Below, piece after piece: positions 39,683 to 48,349 of a stretch of 64,000 bases of DNA; position 1 is the stretch's first letter, and every line of letters starts with the position of its first letter. A program made the translations under genes and the position numbers. The stretch lies in contig NZ_JASSVS010000001.1 in NCBI RefSeq assembly GCF_030250645.1, forward strand, positions 558,001 to 622,000. The letters run 5' to 3'. The notes below the pieces were generated by a model. That model saw only the letters and a list, made by a program, of their open reading frames with translations, searched no databases and had not been told where the DNA came from. This DNA is from Marinobacter azerbaijanicus (GTDB lineage Bacteria; Pseudomonadota; Gammaproteobacteria; Pseudomonadales; Oleiphilaceae).

Positions 39683-40445
39683 GGGCACCCAGGCCACTTA
39701 TTGACGCTTCGAGGATCCGCTTGACGCCAGACATCCCCTGATCGATGGCGGCCTCGATTTCCGCCATGGTAATGATGTGGTCCGATTTCCCGGCAGCGCG
39801 GTTCACCACCAGCGCAAGGCAGACGTAGTTCATCTTCAGTTCTGCCGCCAGTGCCGCCTCGGGCATGCCAGTCATCCCCACCAGATCGCAACCATCCCGT
39901 TCCAGTCGCAGCACCTCGGCCGCAGTTTCCAGTCTTGGCCCCTGGGTGGCCCCGTAAACACCGAAATCGGAAAACGCCAGCTTCTGGTCCCGAGCGGCTG
40001 AAATCAGCAGCTCACGGGCTTCTTCAGTATAAGGCCAGGTGAAATCGATGTGAGTGGTTTCATCCAGCTCGCCCTCAAAAAAAGTACTGGCCCTGCCCCA
40101 GGTGTAATCGATGATCTGGTCGGGAATCACGATGTGGGCCGGGCCCATGTCAGCATGAATACCGCCCACCGCATTGACCCCGACGATGGTGCGAACACCT
40201 GCGTCATGAAGCGCCTGAATATTCGCCCGGTAGTTGACCTGATGCGGCGGTATACGATGAGGGTTACCGTGACGGGACAGGAACATCACCGCCTGGTCTC
40301 CAAGACACCCCTCAATCAGGTCAGAAGAAGGCTGCCCCCATGGCGTCACAACCGGTCGTTCCGCCATTATCTCAAGCCCCGACAGAGTTGTAAGGCCGGT
40401 GCCGCCGATAATGCCAACCGGCGGCCTGTTTCTCGAATTGCTCAT
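39663..40445 (-). CDS. S-methyl-5'-thioinosine phosphorylase (MTAP/PNP-like)
   Basis: The product has 260 residues. It begins with VGIIGGTGL, the MTAP/PNP family phosphate-binding signature, and has FLSRHG, GVNAVGGIH, TQGPRLETAAEV and DLVGMTGMPEA. In Pseudomonas aeruginosa the homologous gene next to mfd and the CsiV-like gene encodes a phosphorylase for 5'-methylthioinosine in methylthioadenosine salvage; I assign this gene by context plus motif. It begins with ATGA overlapping the upstream MscS gene stop. Confidence 0.88.
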   Translation of the reverse strand: MSNSRNRPPVGIIGGTGLTTLSGLEIMAERPVVTPWGQPSSDLIEGCLGDQAVMFLSRHGNPHRIPPHQVNYRANIQALHDAGVRTIVGVNAVGGIHADMGPAHIVIPDQIIDYTWGRASTFFEGELDETTHIDFTWPYTEEARELLISAARDQKLAFSDFGVYGATQGPRLETAAEVLRLERDGCDLVGMTGMPEAALAAELKMNYVCLALVVNRAAGKSDHIITMAEIEAAIDQGMSGVKRILEASISGLGALTPQFS

Positions 40446-41683
40446 GATGACTCCCCTGTTGCCTCCGCGCTGTCGCCCTTTGTTTCGCTGGAACCTTCAC
40501 TGCCGTCCACCGGAGCACGACTGCTACCGGGCTCGGCACTGGCGGGCTCACCACTGTCACTCTTACCAGCCGAATCGCTGGCAAGGCGCACACCATCCGG
40601 AAGGTGAAGAGTGCGTGTCGGGAAGGCAACCTCAGCACCATGGCCTTCAATAATGTCACTGATTTTCAGCAGCACGTCCTGTTTGACCTCGTGAAACCGA
40701 ACCCACTCAATGGTTCTGGTAAAGGTGTAAATCATGATATCCAGTGAGGATGCGTTGAAGGCCAGGAAATTGACAATCAGGGTCTGGTCCTGATCGATGT
40801 CTTCATGGTTCTCCAGCATGGTTCGAATGTCCGCAACGATCTCCGCCATGCCGCTGACATCCGCATAGCGGATTCCAATGGTCTCCGAGATGCGGCGATT
40901 AAGCATTCTTGATGGGTTCTCCACGGAAATCGTGGTGAAGACCGCATTGGGGACATAAAGGGGGCGCTTATCAAACGTCCGCACGGTCGTCAGGCGCCAG
41001 CCGATGTGCTCAACAATACCTTCAATATTTCGATCCGGTGAACGAACCCAGTCGCCCACCTTGAAAGGCCGGTCCAGATGGATAATAAAGCCGCCGAAAA
41101 AGTTGGCCAGCAGATCCTTCGCCGCGAAACCCACAGCAATACCGCCGACACCACCGAAGGCCAGTACACCGGAAATACTGTATCCCAGGGACTGAAGGGC
41201 AATCAGTACGGCCGTGATAATAACCACGGCCCGGGAAAGCTTGCTGACTGCGTTGACCGTGGTGTAGTCCATCGGCTTTTTCATTTTCAGGGGCGAGGTC
41301 AGTATTTCCTCCCCCTGCTTGATAAACCGCAACACAGTCCACACCAGCAACCAGACAAAGCCTACCTGCAGCAGTGTGTCGTTGACGGAGAATATTTCTG
41401 CCTCGGAATAACGGTGGGCCACTTCCGCCGCCCAGTAGACCCCCTGCAACCAGACAAACGCGACGACCGGCTTTCTGGCCGCGTGCAGCAATGCATCGTC
41501 CCAGGCGTTGTCGGTTTTCTGGAAGCGCCGCTCAATGAGCCTCACGGTGTAACTGGCAATATAGGCAACCACAGCGGTTCCGAACACCAACGCAAACACC
41601 ACAATCCCGACCCGCCAGCTTTGTGACAGCAGGTTCCAGTTCTGAATCCAGGTATTCACAATGGCAGGTGTTTCTTCGATCAT
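40442..41683 (-). CDS. MscS-family mechanosensitive ion channel
   Basis: The product has 413 residues, with about five membrane helices. The pore-lining third MscS helix is recognised in SGVLAFGGVGGIAVGFAAKDLLANFFGG (about residues 165-200), followed by the beta domain (RPFKVGDWVRSPD, VEHIGWRLTTVRTFDKRPLYVPN) and a mixed C-terminal domain. The last about 50 residues are Ser/Glu/Ala-rich and probably disordered. It releases small solutes on membrane tension. Its stop overlaps the MTI phosphorylase start (ATGA), so the two are coupled. Confidence 0.94.
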   Translation of the reverse strand: MIEETPAIVNTWIQNWNLLSQSWRVGIVVFALVFGTAVVAYIASYTVRLIERRFQKTDNAWDDALLHAARKPVVAFVWLQGVYWAAEVAHRYSEAEIFSVNDTLLQVGFVWLLVWTVLRFIKQGEEILTSPLKMKKPMDYTTVNAVSKLSRAVVIITAVLIALQSLGYSISGVLAFGGVGGIAVGFAAKDLLANFFGGFIIHLDRPFKVGDWVRSPDRNIEGIVEHIGWRLTTVRTFDKRPLYVPNAVFTTISVENPSRMLNRRISETIGIRYADVSGMAEIVADIRTMLENHEDIDQDQTLIVNFLAFNASSLDIMIYTFTRTIEWVRFHEVKQDVLLKISDIIEGHGAEVAFPTRTLHLPDGVRLASDSAGKSDSGEPASAEPGSSRAPVDGSEGSSETKGDSAEATGESS

Positions 41684-41708
41684 CGGTTCTCTCGGTCCAG
41701 TGACGGGG

Positions 41709-42212
41709 TTAGCGTATCAATACCGGTGTACCCGGTGTGACCCGGCGATACAGATCGACGACGTCTGCGTTTCGCATGCGGATACAGCCATGGGAGCGCG
41801 GCACACCCATGGGCTCGGAATCCGGTGTGCCGTGAATGTATATGAAGCGACGAAAACTATCGACCCCGGGACCGCGATTTTTACCCCATTCCAGGCCGCA
41901 TAACCAGAGAATCCGGGAGAGAATCCAGTCCCGATCCGGAAACTGCCGGGCCAGCTCAGGCGAATAGACTTCTCCTGTTGGCCTGCGGGCAATGAAGACC
42001 GTGTTCACGGGGAAACCGTCGCCGAGCATCGCACGCACATAATGCTTGCCACGGGGGGTACAACCACTGCTCTGGCGCTCGCCGGGTCCATTGAGCGCCG
42101 TTGAGACCGGGTAGGAGATTGAGAAGGAGTCTGCCGAAAACAGCGTCAGGGTCTGCGCCGCCAGACTGATTTCAATACCGGGCACTGGACGGGATACAGA
42201 ATCACTTGGCAT
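41709..42212 (-). CDS. YkuD (L,D-transpeptidase fold) protein without signal peptide
   Basis: The product has 167 residues. The YkuD catalytic motif is complete: HGTP followed by SHGCIRM with the nucleophile Cys, near residues 125-147. SSGCTPRGKHYV near residue 50 is a subfamily feature. There is no signal peptide, transmembrane helix or LysM domain, so the enzyme should be cytoplasmic, unlike wall-crosslinking L,D-transpeptidases. A cytoplasmic YkuD enzyme in Acinetobacter (ElsL/LdtK) is an L,D-carboxypeptidase in peptidoglycan recycling; a similar role is an inference here. It lies between the MscS gene and psrA. Confidence 0.87.
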   Translation of the reverse strand: MPSDSVSRPVPGIEISLAAQTLTLFSADSFSISYPVSTALNGPGERQSSGCTPRGKHYVRAMLGDGFPVNTVFIARRPTGEVYSPELARQFPDRDWILSRILWLCGLEWGKNRGPGVDSFRRFIYIHGTPDSEPMGVPRSHGCIRMRNADVVDLYRRVTPGTPVLIR

Positions 42213-42270
42213 ACGGCGTTACGCTCCCGGCTGACGAATCAAACCGAAAGCCTAACCGACGGCATGCAAC

Positions 42271-42945
42271 TCAGGCAACCGAGCTTTTATGGGAAGGGGG
42301 CACCAGCATCGCATCCTCTGCCTGCATGCCTGCAGCGAGGAATGGAACCAGCCGCGCCGCAATTTCCTGGACCGTGGTCTCCACACCCAGCTTGTTCTGC
42401 AGGATGTCCCTCAGTGCATCGCTGCTGGACATGGTGAAGGCTGTGGCTCCGAGCATGAACTGGATGCGCCAGTAACGGTCCACGGAGGACAACTGCGGCG
42501 TCGCCTCTTTCAGCAGCCGCATGAAACGGCTGAAAGGCTGACTGTATTCCTGCTCAAGAAACTTGCGGAGATGCCCCTGGGACTGGGTATAAGCCAGACC
42601 GAGCAACCGCATGAAGATAGAGATACCTTTCTCGTTACGCTGGGGCATACGCACGGCACTTTCTGTCAGTGCCCAGAGAGTCTGATTCAACGTAGGTGGC
42701 TCACCATCACAGCGAGCTTCAAGTTCATCGAACGCATTCTCCAGTGTCGCCGAGAAAGGCGTGAGAAACCGGGCAAACACCGCATGAATAAGGGCGTTCT
42801 TGGAACCAAAATGATAATTGACAGCGGCGAGATTTACCTTAGCCTTACTGGTAATCATACGCAGCGAAGTTTCAGAAAACCCACGATCCGCGAACAGCTC
42901 TTCCGCTGCATCCAGAATTCGATCAACCGTATCAGACTGAGCCAT
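42271..42945 (-). CDS. psrA: PsrA-type TetR/AcrR transcriptional regulator
   Basis: The product has 224 residues. The N-terminal helix-turn-helix region (VDRILDAAEELFADRGFSETSLRMITSKAKVNLAAVNYHFGSK) is very close to Pseudomonas aeruginosa PsrA in memory-based comparison. PsrA senses long-chain fatty acids (acyl-CoA or free acid) and controls beta-oxidation, rpoS and its own gene. The ligand-binding C-terminal half is all-helical. Two overlapping operator-like motifs lie 21-47 bases upstream of its start, consistent with autoregulation. In Pseudomonas it sits near nagZ and lexA; here neither is adjacent. Confidence 0.92.
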   Translation of the reverse strand: MAQSDTVDRILDAAEELFADRGFSETSLRMITSKAKVNLAAVNYHFGSKNALIHAVFARFLTPFSATLENAFDELEARCDGEPPTLNQTLWALTESAVRMPQRNEKGISIFMRLLGLAYTQSQGHLRKFLEQEYSQPFSRFMRLLKEATPQLSSVDRYWRIQFMLGATAFTMSSSDALRDILQNKLGVETTVQEIAARLVPFLAAGMQAEDAMLVPPSHKSSVA

Positions 42946-42965
42946 TTTATTATCAGTGCCTCTAG

Positions 42966-42992
42966 CAAACGTCTGTTTGAAACATACGTTTG
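42966..42992. promoter_or_regulatory. two overlapping PsrA-type operator motifs
   Basis: CAAAC-N4-GTTTG (42966-42979) and GAAAC-N4-GTTTG (42979-42992) both fit the published PsrA consensus G/C-AAAC-N2-4-GTTT-G/C, share one base, and lie just upstream of psrA. Confidence 0.85.
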
Positions 42993-43005
42993 ACCGGCAA
43001 TCTTG

Positions 43006-43902
43006 TCAAGCTCTCCTCTCCGGGTCTGACGCCACTGACTCCCACCCCTTGTCGATAGCTCGCTGGTGGCCCTCGAAGAACGCCTGCTGAGCCCGTGCAT
43101 AGGCTTTCTCGGCCTCAAGCAGATAGACAAGATAAAGACGGATATGCTCCCGGCGCGTCATATTACGAGCCAGCACCCGACGCTCGGACAACGCCAGAAG
43201 CTCACTGAAACGCATGGCTTTGAGAGCCGGGTTGAACTCGGCCATATGGGCGCACTGCCACACCAGTCCCTCCTTACCCTCTAGATGCTCAATATGCTTG
43301 CGAGCGTCCCGCAACAATTGCCGACGGCGGATAATCAGGTCCATGTATGAGGGGTGGGACGTGTACAGGCGCCGAACCGTCGGTACTCCCATCAGCAGAA
43401 TAATGACAAATGCGCCAAACCCTCCGCCGGCAATCCAGGCGGGCACAAAACCGGTCATCCCGCTGAGGAAAACAATCGCCGCCAGCAAGGCACTGAAGAG
43501 CCAGAGATCGCGCCTGCGTCGCGCGGTGGATAATGTGTAATTGTCCGGCCAGTCCGGCAAAGCCAGCAGATCGAAATCCAGCAGCAATACCCGGTCACAC
43601 TGCCGCAGCATCAGCCGGAGCTTGCGCTGGCGGGATTCCGCCAGTTTTTCTTCAACCCCTTCCGCGGCCTCGCCGGCAGCCGAGGTATCTGCATCCGGGC
43701 CACCCGCATCCCTGCTATCGCCGCCACCAGAGCCGGATACCTCCTGACTGGACCGGACGGCAGGAGATTCCGTCGTTGCCGTAGCTGCGGTCTCTGCCGG
43801 TCCGCCAGGCGCAGGTGCCTTGGCATCCGCGGGACGCCCCTGTCGCAGCAGGGGTTCCCCTGGATCAGTACCCCGTCTGACTGTGCTTTCGTTCTCTGCC
43901 AT
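43006..43902 (-). CDS. membrane protein of unknown function with disordered N terminus
   Basis: The product has 298 residues. I do not recognise the family. Residues 1-85 are Ala/Pro/Gly/Ser-rich and disordered. About 90-125 is basic-acidic (QCDRVLLLDFDLLALPDWPDNY). Two membrane helices lie near 140-160 and 164-182. About 190-298 is cytoplasmic and helical with heptad-like Leu/Arg patterns (RRRQLLRDARKHIEHLEG). ATG at 43902 is taken as the start; a GTG codon earlier (43905) is possible, and no strong ribosome-binding site is seen. It lies before psrA on the same strand, 60 bases apart, so it could share regulation. Confidence 0.7.
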   Translation of the reverse strand: MAENESTVRRGTDPGEPLLRQGRPADAKAPAPGGPAETAATATTESPAVRSSQEVSGSGGGDSRDAGGPDADTSAAGEAAEGVEEKLAESRQRKLRLMLRQCDRVLLLDFDLLALPDWPDNYTLSTARRRRDLWLFSALLAAIVFLSGMTGFVPAWIAGGGFGAFVIILLMGVPTVRRLYTSHPSYMDLIIRRRQLLRDARKHIEHLEGKEGLVWQCAHMAEFNPALKAMRFSELLALSERRVLARNMTRREHIRLYLVYLLEAEKAYARAQQAFFEGHQRAIDKGWESVASDPERRA

Positions 43903-44107
43903 CACTGGTTACTCGTTGAGTGTAACCGGGCCAACACCCCTTGAAACGTCGCCCCTACTCAACGTCTATCGACCACATTTTCCGATCCTTGAGCCGGGCT
44001 CAGTGCCAGCATACTGGCAAACTTGGCTTGGCACCGCCCACTGCTATCGCTATCCTTGCTTTTTCGGTGCAGCCGGGACCGACCACAGACTCGCTTGAGA
44101 GGCATGA

Positions 44108-44722
44108 ATGTTTACAGGCATTGTTCAGGGTATCGCCACCATTGACAACCTATCCACCGAACCGGGGCTGACCAGCTTTGCGATCCGTTTTCCGGAAGAG
44201 CAGGTTCAGGGCGTCACCATTGGCGCCTCCGTTGCGATCGATGGCACCTGCCTGACTGTTACCCGACAGGAAGGCAACCTGCTCTACTTCGACGCCATGC
44301 AGGAAACACTGCGAGCCACCACTTTAGGTGGCCTGAAGCCCGGGGACCGGATAAATTTCGAACGCGCCGCACGGATTGGCGATGAAATTGGGGGGCACCT
44401 GTTGTCTGGCCACATTCACACCACCGCCGACATCGTGGCCATTGAACGGCCCCAGAACAACTGCACCCTGGAATTCGAGGTACCGGAGTCCTGGGCCAGG
44501 TATCTTTTCCCCAAAGGCTACATTGCCATCAATGGTTGCAGCCTGACCATTGGGGAAGTCCGGGGCAACCGTTTCAACGTCTACCTGATTCCGGAAACGC
44601 TACGGGCCACCACATTTGGCGACGCATCCGTTGGTGAACGGGTCAATATCGAGATCGACAGCCAGACCCAGACCATCGTCGACACTCTGGCGCGAATGGG
44701 CTACGACCGCCCCGCCTCCTGA
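44108..44722 (+). CDS. ribE: riboflavin synthase, alpha subunit
   Basis: The product has 204 residues. It catalyses dismutation of two 6,7-dimethyl-8-ribityllumazine molecules into riboflavin and a pyrimidine. It has two lumazine-binding repeats: the first begins MFTGIVQG and has TCLTVT, ERAARIGDEIGGHLLSGH; the second has GCSLTIGEV, IPETLRATTFG and NIEIDSQTQTIVDTL. Length and motifs match E. coli RibC. GAGAGG precedes the ATG. The other riboflavin genes are not adjacent, so this is a detached copy. Its 3' end overlaps rlmG by 22 bases. Confidence 0.95.
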   Translation: MFTGIVQGIATIDNLSTEPGLTSFAIRFPEEQVQGVTIGASVAIDGTCLTVTRQEGNLLYFDAMQETLRATTLGGLKPGDRINFERAARIGDEIGGHLLSGHIHTTADIVAIERPQNNCTLEFEVPESWARYLFPKGYIAINGCSLTIGEVRGNRFNVYLIPETLRATTFGDASVGERVNIEIDSQTQTIVDTLARMGYDRPAS

Positions 44723-45846
44723 TTGCTGGCTTCAAACACCACGAACCTGGCGTCGGCGTCCAGCTGACGCACCGTTGAAAAGAAGCGCCTCAGGCTGCGG
44801 TGATACCCCAGATGACGATTGCCCACCATCAGCATTCGTCCGCCCGGAGCAAGATGGCGGGCGACCTGCCGGAACAATCGCAGGGCGATGTGGTCCCCGA
44901 CAACCCCACCCTCATGAAATGGTGGATTCAGCAACACCAGTTCGAATTGGCCGCTATCCTCGGGAATACCATCGCTATGGTGAAACACCGCCTCCACATC
45001 GGGAAAGGCACTCAGTACGTTATCGCGTGCACTGGCCACCGCCTGGCTGGATACATCTGAAAATGCCACTGCCAGCTCCGAATTTTCCGCCAGCGCCGCC
45101 AGGCCTAACACCCCATTGCCACAGGCGAGGTCCAGCACTCTGGCACTGGAACTCAGAGCCCCGGCTTCCTGCCTGACAAAAGGCAGCAGCATTCGTGTGC
45201 CCATATCCAGCTTTTCCCTGGAAAACACCGCCGGCATGGCACTGACCTGATATTCCGTATGCGGCAGCATGTATCCCTTCCACAGATCCGCCCAGTTTCT
45301 CAACGTCTGGTCACCGGGGGCTGCGACAATCACCCTTGCCTTTTTGCGGGCCGGGCATACTTCCCGGGTATGAACCAGGTCGGCAAATACGGCAGCACTG
45401 CTGTCCGGCAGATGCTTGATCATGCCGCCAGCGATAAGCGTGCCATCGGGAACCAGCACTCCGTTTACCCACCGCAACAGGCAGGTCAGGTAATCCACCT
45501 GCCTGGGAATACGCATGACCACCAGATCAAAAGGCCCTTCCGGTGGCGCCAGCCAGTTTGAAGGGGTCAGGACGCTGTGCCCCGAAGGCGTATTCGTTAT
45601 CAGCGCGGAAGAAAGCGAGCAGCTGTCAGCAAAGGAAACCGGGGCGAATGACGAAAGCCCGAGTGTCAGTGCACCGAACTGGTCATCAATAATCAGCACA
45701 CGGGGCCGGGAATCCGGGCTAAAGCGGGCGAGGATCTGCTCCAGCAGCTGCTCATCGGCTGCATCCCAGGCCCGCAGGGCACGGCCGCCGCCTGGGCGCT
45801 TCAACAGCAGGGAGATACCATCTACTTCCAGCACATCAGTTGTCAT
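44701..45846 (-). CDS. rlmG: 23S rRNA (guanine-N2)-methyltransferase RlmG-like
   Basis: The product has 381 residues from the ATG at 45846 (GAAGG upstream). It has two methyltransferase-like halves: an N-terminal degenerate domain and a C-terminal active domain with VLDLACGNGVLGLAAL (SAM-binding) and LLNPPFHEGG, the NPPF guanine-N2 catalytic motif. In E. coli RlmG modifies G1835 in 23S rRNA. The gene is convergent with ribE (22-base overlap). A second NPPF methyltransferase of the same two-domain layout lies at 46943-47989. Confidence 0.9.
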   Translation of the reverse strand: MTTDVLEVDGISLLLKRPGGGRALRAWDAADEQLLEQILARFSPDSRPRVLIIDDQFGALTLGLSSFAPVSFADSCSLSSALITNTPSGHSVLTPSNWLAPPEGPFDLVVMRIPRQVDYLTCLLRWVNGVLVPDGTLIAGGMIKHLPDSSAAVFADLVHTREVCPARKKARVIVAAPGDQTLRNWADLWKGYMLPHTEYQVSAMPAVFSREKLDMGTRMLLPFVRQEAGALSSSARVLDLACGNGVLGLAALAENSELAVAFSDVSSQAVASARDNVLSAFPDVEAVFHHSDGIPEDSGQFELVLLNPPFHEGGVVGDHIALRLFRQVARHLAPGGRMLMVGNRHLGYHRSLRRFFSTVRQLDADARFVVFEASNQEAGRS

Positions 45847-45968
45847 TTCAGGCCTTCGCTTTCCCATTTACAAGCAAAGACCATTCTAGGCTGATTATTC
45901 TAGAAATTAACCCTACTGTGGAACAACGATTTCAGGTTGCTCCGTTTTTATGGAAGCCAACCTCTTTT

Positions 45969-45993
45969 GCCCCTCACCCCAGGGGCTTTTTTT
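45969..45993 (+). terminator. intrinsic terminator on the plus strand with no plus-strand gene upstream
   Basis: GCCCCT (45969-45974) and AGGGGC (45981-45986) form a stem with a six-base loop followed by seven T residues on the plus strand. On the minus strand the hairpin is followed by AAAAGAGG and would not terminate. The gene to its left (rlmG) runs the other way, so a short plus-strand transcript ending here is possible. Confidence 0.65.
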
Positions 45994-46009
45994 CGTCCCG
46001 GGAAACCCG

Positions 46010-46861
46010 TCACTTGGGTGCAGCGTTTATATTTTCGATAAATGCAGGGGACAGAACATCAACGACCGGCCTCTGACCCCCGGCAAACTCCGGTGCTGGC
46101 TCAGACGGTTCGGTGGCAATAATGCCCTGCTGCTCGGACCAGTGCAGAATAGCGAGCCGGCCACCCGGTTGTTCGACCAGAGCAGTACAGTGTTCAACCC
46201 AGTCGCCGTCATTGCAGTAAAGCCCTTCCTGGCCGCGCAGGAAACCTGCTGAATGGATGTGGCCACAGATAAAACCGTCGTAATGGCCGCGCTCTGCTGC
46301 TGTCAGGGCCGCCAGCTCAAACCGGCGGATAAACGATCTTGCCTTGCCTATACGGCTTTTCACCCAGGCCGCCAGTGACCAGTAGGGTTTGCCGCGCAGC
46401 CTCCGCCAGGCGTTGAACCAGCGATTCAGACGCAGCAGCACACCATGGGCGCGATCGCCCACCAGCAGCATCAGCGGACTGCATCGCACCACCTGATCGA
46501 ACTGGTCACCATGACACACGACGAAACGCCGACCATCCGCTGTGGTATGAATGGCTTTCTGCTTCAGCTCGATTCCGGCAAGCGTCTGGCCACAGAAGTG
46601 TCTCAGGAAGTCATCGTGGTTACCTGGCACATAGATCACTCGCGTACCGGAGGCGGCAATGGCCATCAGCCGTCGCACAACCGCCTGATGGGTCTCCGGA
46701 AAATGCACCCTGCGCTGCATGGCAATCAGGTCGACAATATCCCCCACCAGATAAAGAGTCTCGCAGCAGACGTTATCGAGAAAATCCAGGAGGTACTCTG
46801 CCTGGCAGTCGGCTGACCCCAGGTGACTATCGGAAATGAAAACACTCCGGTACTGATGCAT
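46010..46861 (-). CDS. LpxH-like metallophosphoesterase (UDP-2,3-diacylglucosamine diphosphatase family)
   Basis: The product has 283 residues. Dimetal phosphoesterase motifs are in order: FISDSHLG, LVGDIVDL, PGNHDDF, VCHGDQFD and GHIHSAG. The arrangement matches the LpxH/UDP-diacylglucosamine pyrophosphatase family (E. coli LpxH about 240 residues), but the protein is longer and more basic in its middle (RRFELAAL). A role in lipid A synthesis or another phosphatase reaction is possible. It is transcribed away from rsmC, with rsmC ending 81 bases upstream. Confidence 0.85.
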   Translation of the reverse strand: MHQYRSVFISDSHLGSADCQAEYLLDFLDNVCCETLYLVGDIVDLIAMQRRVHFPETHQAVVRRLMAIAASGTRVIYVPGNHDDFLRHFCGQTLAGIELKQKAIHTTADGRRFVVCHGDQFDQVVRCSPLMLLVGDRAHGVLLRLNRWFNAWRRLRGKPYWSLAAWVKSRIGKARSFIRRFELAALTAAERGHYDGFICGHIHSAGFLRGQEGLYCNDGDWVEHCTALVEQPGGRLAILHWSEQQGIIATEPSEPAPEFAGGQRPVVDVLSPAFIENINAAPK

Positions 46862-46942
46862 CGGCTTCTCCCACCGGCCTGTTAAGCACTGAGGGTACCT
46901 TGTCCGATGGCGGTGACGAACGCATTACAACGCGAAGACAGT

Positions 46943-47989
46943 TCAGTGACGACGTGCGGACCAGACGGTAAACCGCCTGTCGCCGGCAATGGCTCTTACC
47001 GGCCCCACGTGACGGCGGATCAGCTGTTCGTAGGGCAGGAAGCTGTTGGCAACCAGCCGTAACTCACCTCCCGGCTCCAGATGCTCTGCCACCTGCCGCA
47101 GGAATTCCTCCGTCATCGATGTGTCCGTCCGGATACCGGTGTGAAAAGGTGGATTGCTCAGTACCGCTGCGTACCTGCCACTGACATCAGCCAGACCGTC
47201 CGAGGCCTTGATATCACCGGTTGCCGAGGCGCGCTGGTAGGTGGCGCGGGCGCAGAAAACAGCCTGGGACTGGACATCCACTCCATCGACTTGAACGCAT
47301 GGCTGCCCCAGCGCACGCTGATACAGCTGTAACCAGGTGCCGATAACGCCGGCTCCACAAGCGAAGTCCAGAACCGGCCCGGCGTTTATCGGGGAATCCG
47401 CCAGGGATTCAAGAAGCATGGCGGTACCTGCATCCAGCTCACCTGAACTGAAAATCCCCGGCAGACCAGCCACTTCGAAGCGAATACCCGCGCAGTCCAC
47501 CTGGTGCCATTGCAGCCACTGGCGCACATCAAACGTTTGCGCCGGTTCCAGGTTGTCCGCCAGCCAGACCTGGCAATGCCGGGCACTGTCTGCCTTGAAC
47601 ACTTGCGGCGCCATCGCTTTAAGCTGCTTGACCGCGCCGGCAATACCTTCCTTTTTCTCCCCCACCAGAATCAGCCGGGCATCCTGGGCCGCCAGCCAGC
47701 GCGCCAGCTCAAGCCGAAGAGCCAGCTCAGCCCTGGCTTTGGGGAGAAATACCACGACAGTGTCAGCATCGGCCGGCATCAGGGCAGGATCGTCGTAACC
47801 GAACGCAACAGTCCAGCCGCCAATGGATTGCAGCCGTTGCCAAACGCCATAATGTTCGGTTAACACCAGGCCAGAGCCGTCCAGCGCCGGAATCAGGGAG
47901 ATGTCTGCGGGACCCAGTATTGCCAGGCGGCCACGCAGGTATTCCCGGTTCTTCAGCAGTGCTTCATGGGAGTTGGGTAACGCTGACAT
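46943..47989 (-). CDS. rsmC: 16S rRNA (guanine1207-N2)-methyltransferase RsmC-like
   Basis: The product has 348 residues from the ATG at 47989; further upstream frame adds residues outside the family. The C-terminal active domain has VLDFACGAGVIGTWLQ (SAM-binding) and LSNPPFHTGIRTD (NPPF). The N-terminal half is a degenerate copy. RsmC methylates G1207 of 16S rRNA in the assembled 30S subunit. No strong ribosome-binding site is seen. It is paralogous to the rlmG-like gene nearby. Confidence 0.9.
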   Translation of the reverse strand: MSALPNSHEALLKNREYLRGRLAILGPADISLIPALDGSGLVLTEHYGVWQRLQSIGGWTVAFGYDDPALMPADADTVVVFLPKARAELALRLELARWLAAQDARLILVGEKKEGIAGAVKQLKAMAPQVFKADSARHCQVWLADNLEPAQTFDVRQWLQWHQVDCAGIRFEVAGLPGIFSSGELDAGTAMLLESLADSPINAGPVLDFACGAGVIGTWLQLYQRALGQPCVQVDGVDVQSQAVFCARATYQRASATGDIKASDGLADVSGRYAAVLSNPPFHTGIRTDTSMTEEFLRQVAEHLEPGGELRLVANSFLPYEQLIRRHVGPVRAIAGDRRFTVWSARRH

Positions 47990-48093
47990 CGATAGGCTGG
48001 TCCGGTATAGGTATCTGGCGGGATACTTTAACCGGAAATAGGCCCGGAGTCTCGGCCCGGGCCACTTCAAACAGACGGCTAGCCGTTGAGGAA

Positions 48094-48267
48094 TTACTTG
48101 TAACGCGCAACCGTGTCGGCGCGCAAGGCATCTTCGGGAGACATACCCCAATCCTCAGAGGAAGCGGGCTGCGACGTGGCAACACCAGACCTGGGGCGGA
48201 CCTCTGTCTCCTGCGACGTTTTACGCTGGCTCAAGACACTGAGAGCTTTCTGCATGATTTCTCGCAT
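48094..48267 (-). CDS. small protein of unknown function (57 residues)
   Basis: I chose the ATG at 48267 because GAGGAGG lies nine bases upstream; an in-frame TTG at 48276 touches that site. The first 17 residues form a short amphipathic helix (MREIMQKALSVLSQRKT), then a Ser/Thr/Pro-rich flexible part, ending with EDWGMSPEDALRADTVARYK, a more ordered tail. No signal peptide, membrane helix or Cys is present. It lies between rsmC and can, its own transcription unit. The strong ribosome-binding site and the isolated position make it a likely real gene. I do not recognise a family. Confidence 0.7.
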   Translation of the reverse strand: MREIMQKALSVLSQRKTSQETEVRPRSGVATSQPASSEDWGMSPEDALRADTVARYK

Positions 48268-48349
48268 TTCTGACAACCTCCTCGCTTGCTACAACACCAT
48301 TGTAACAAGGGGAGTAATCGCTAACTGTGATGACAGCGAGGGTCAGATA

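Noticed and set aside
44026..44050. GG...GC pattern resembling a sigma-54 promoter before ribE
   Set aside because: The GG-GC spacing is 11 rather than the strict 10 bases, and ribE is not expected to need sigma-54.
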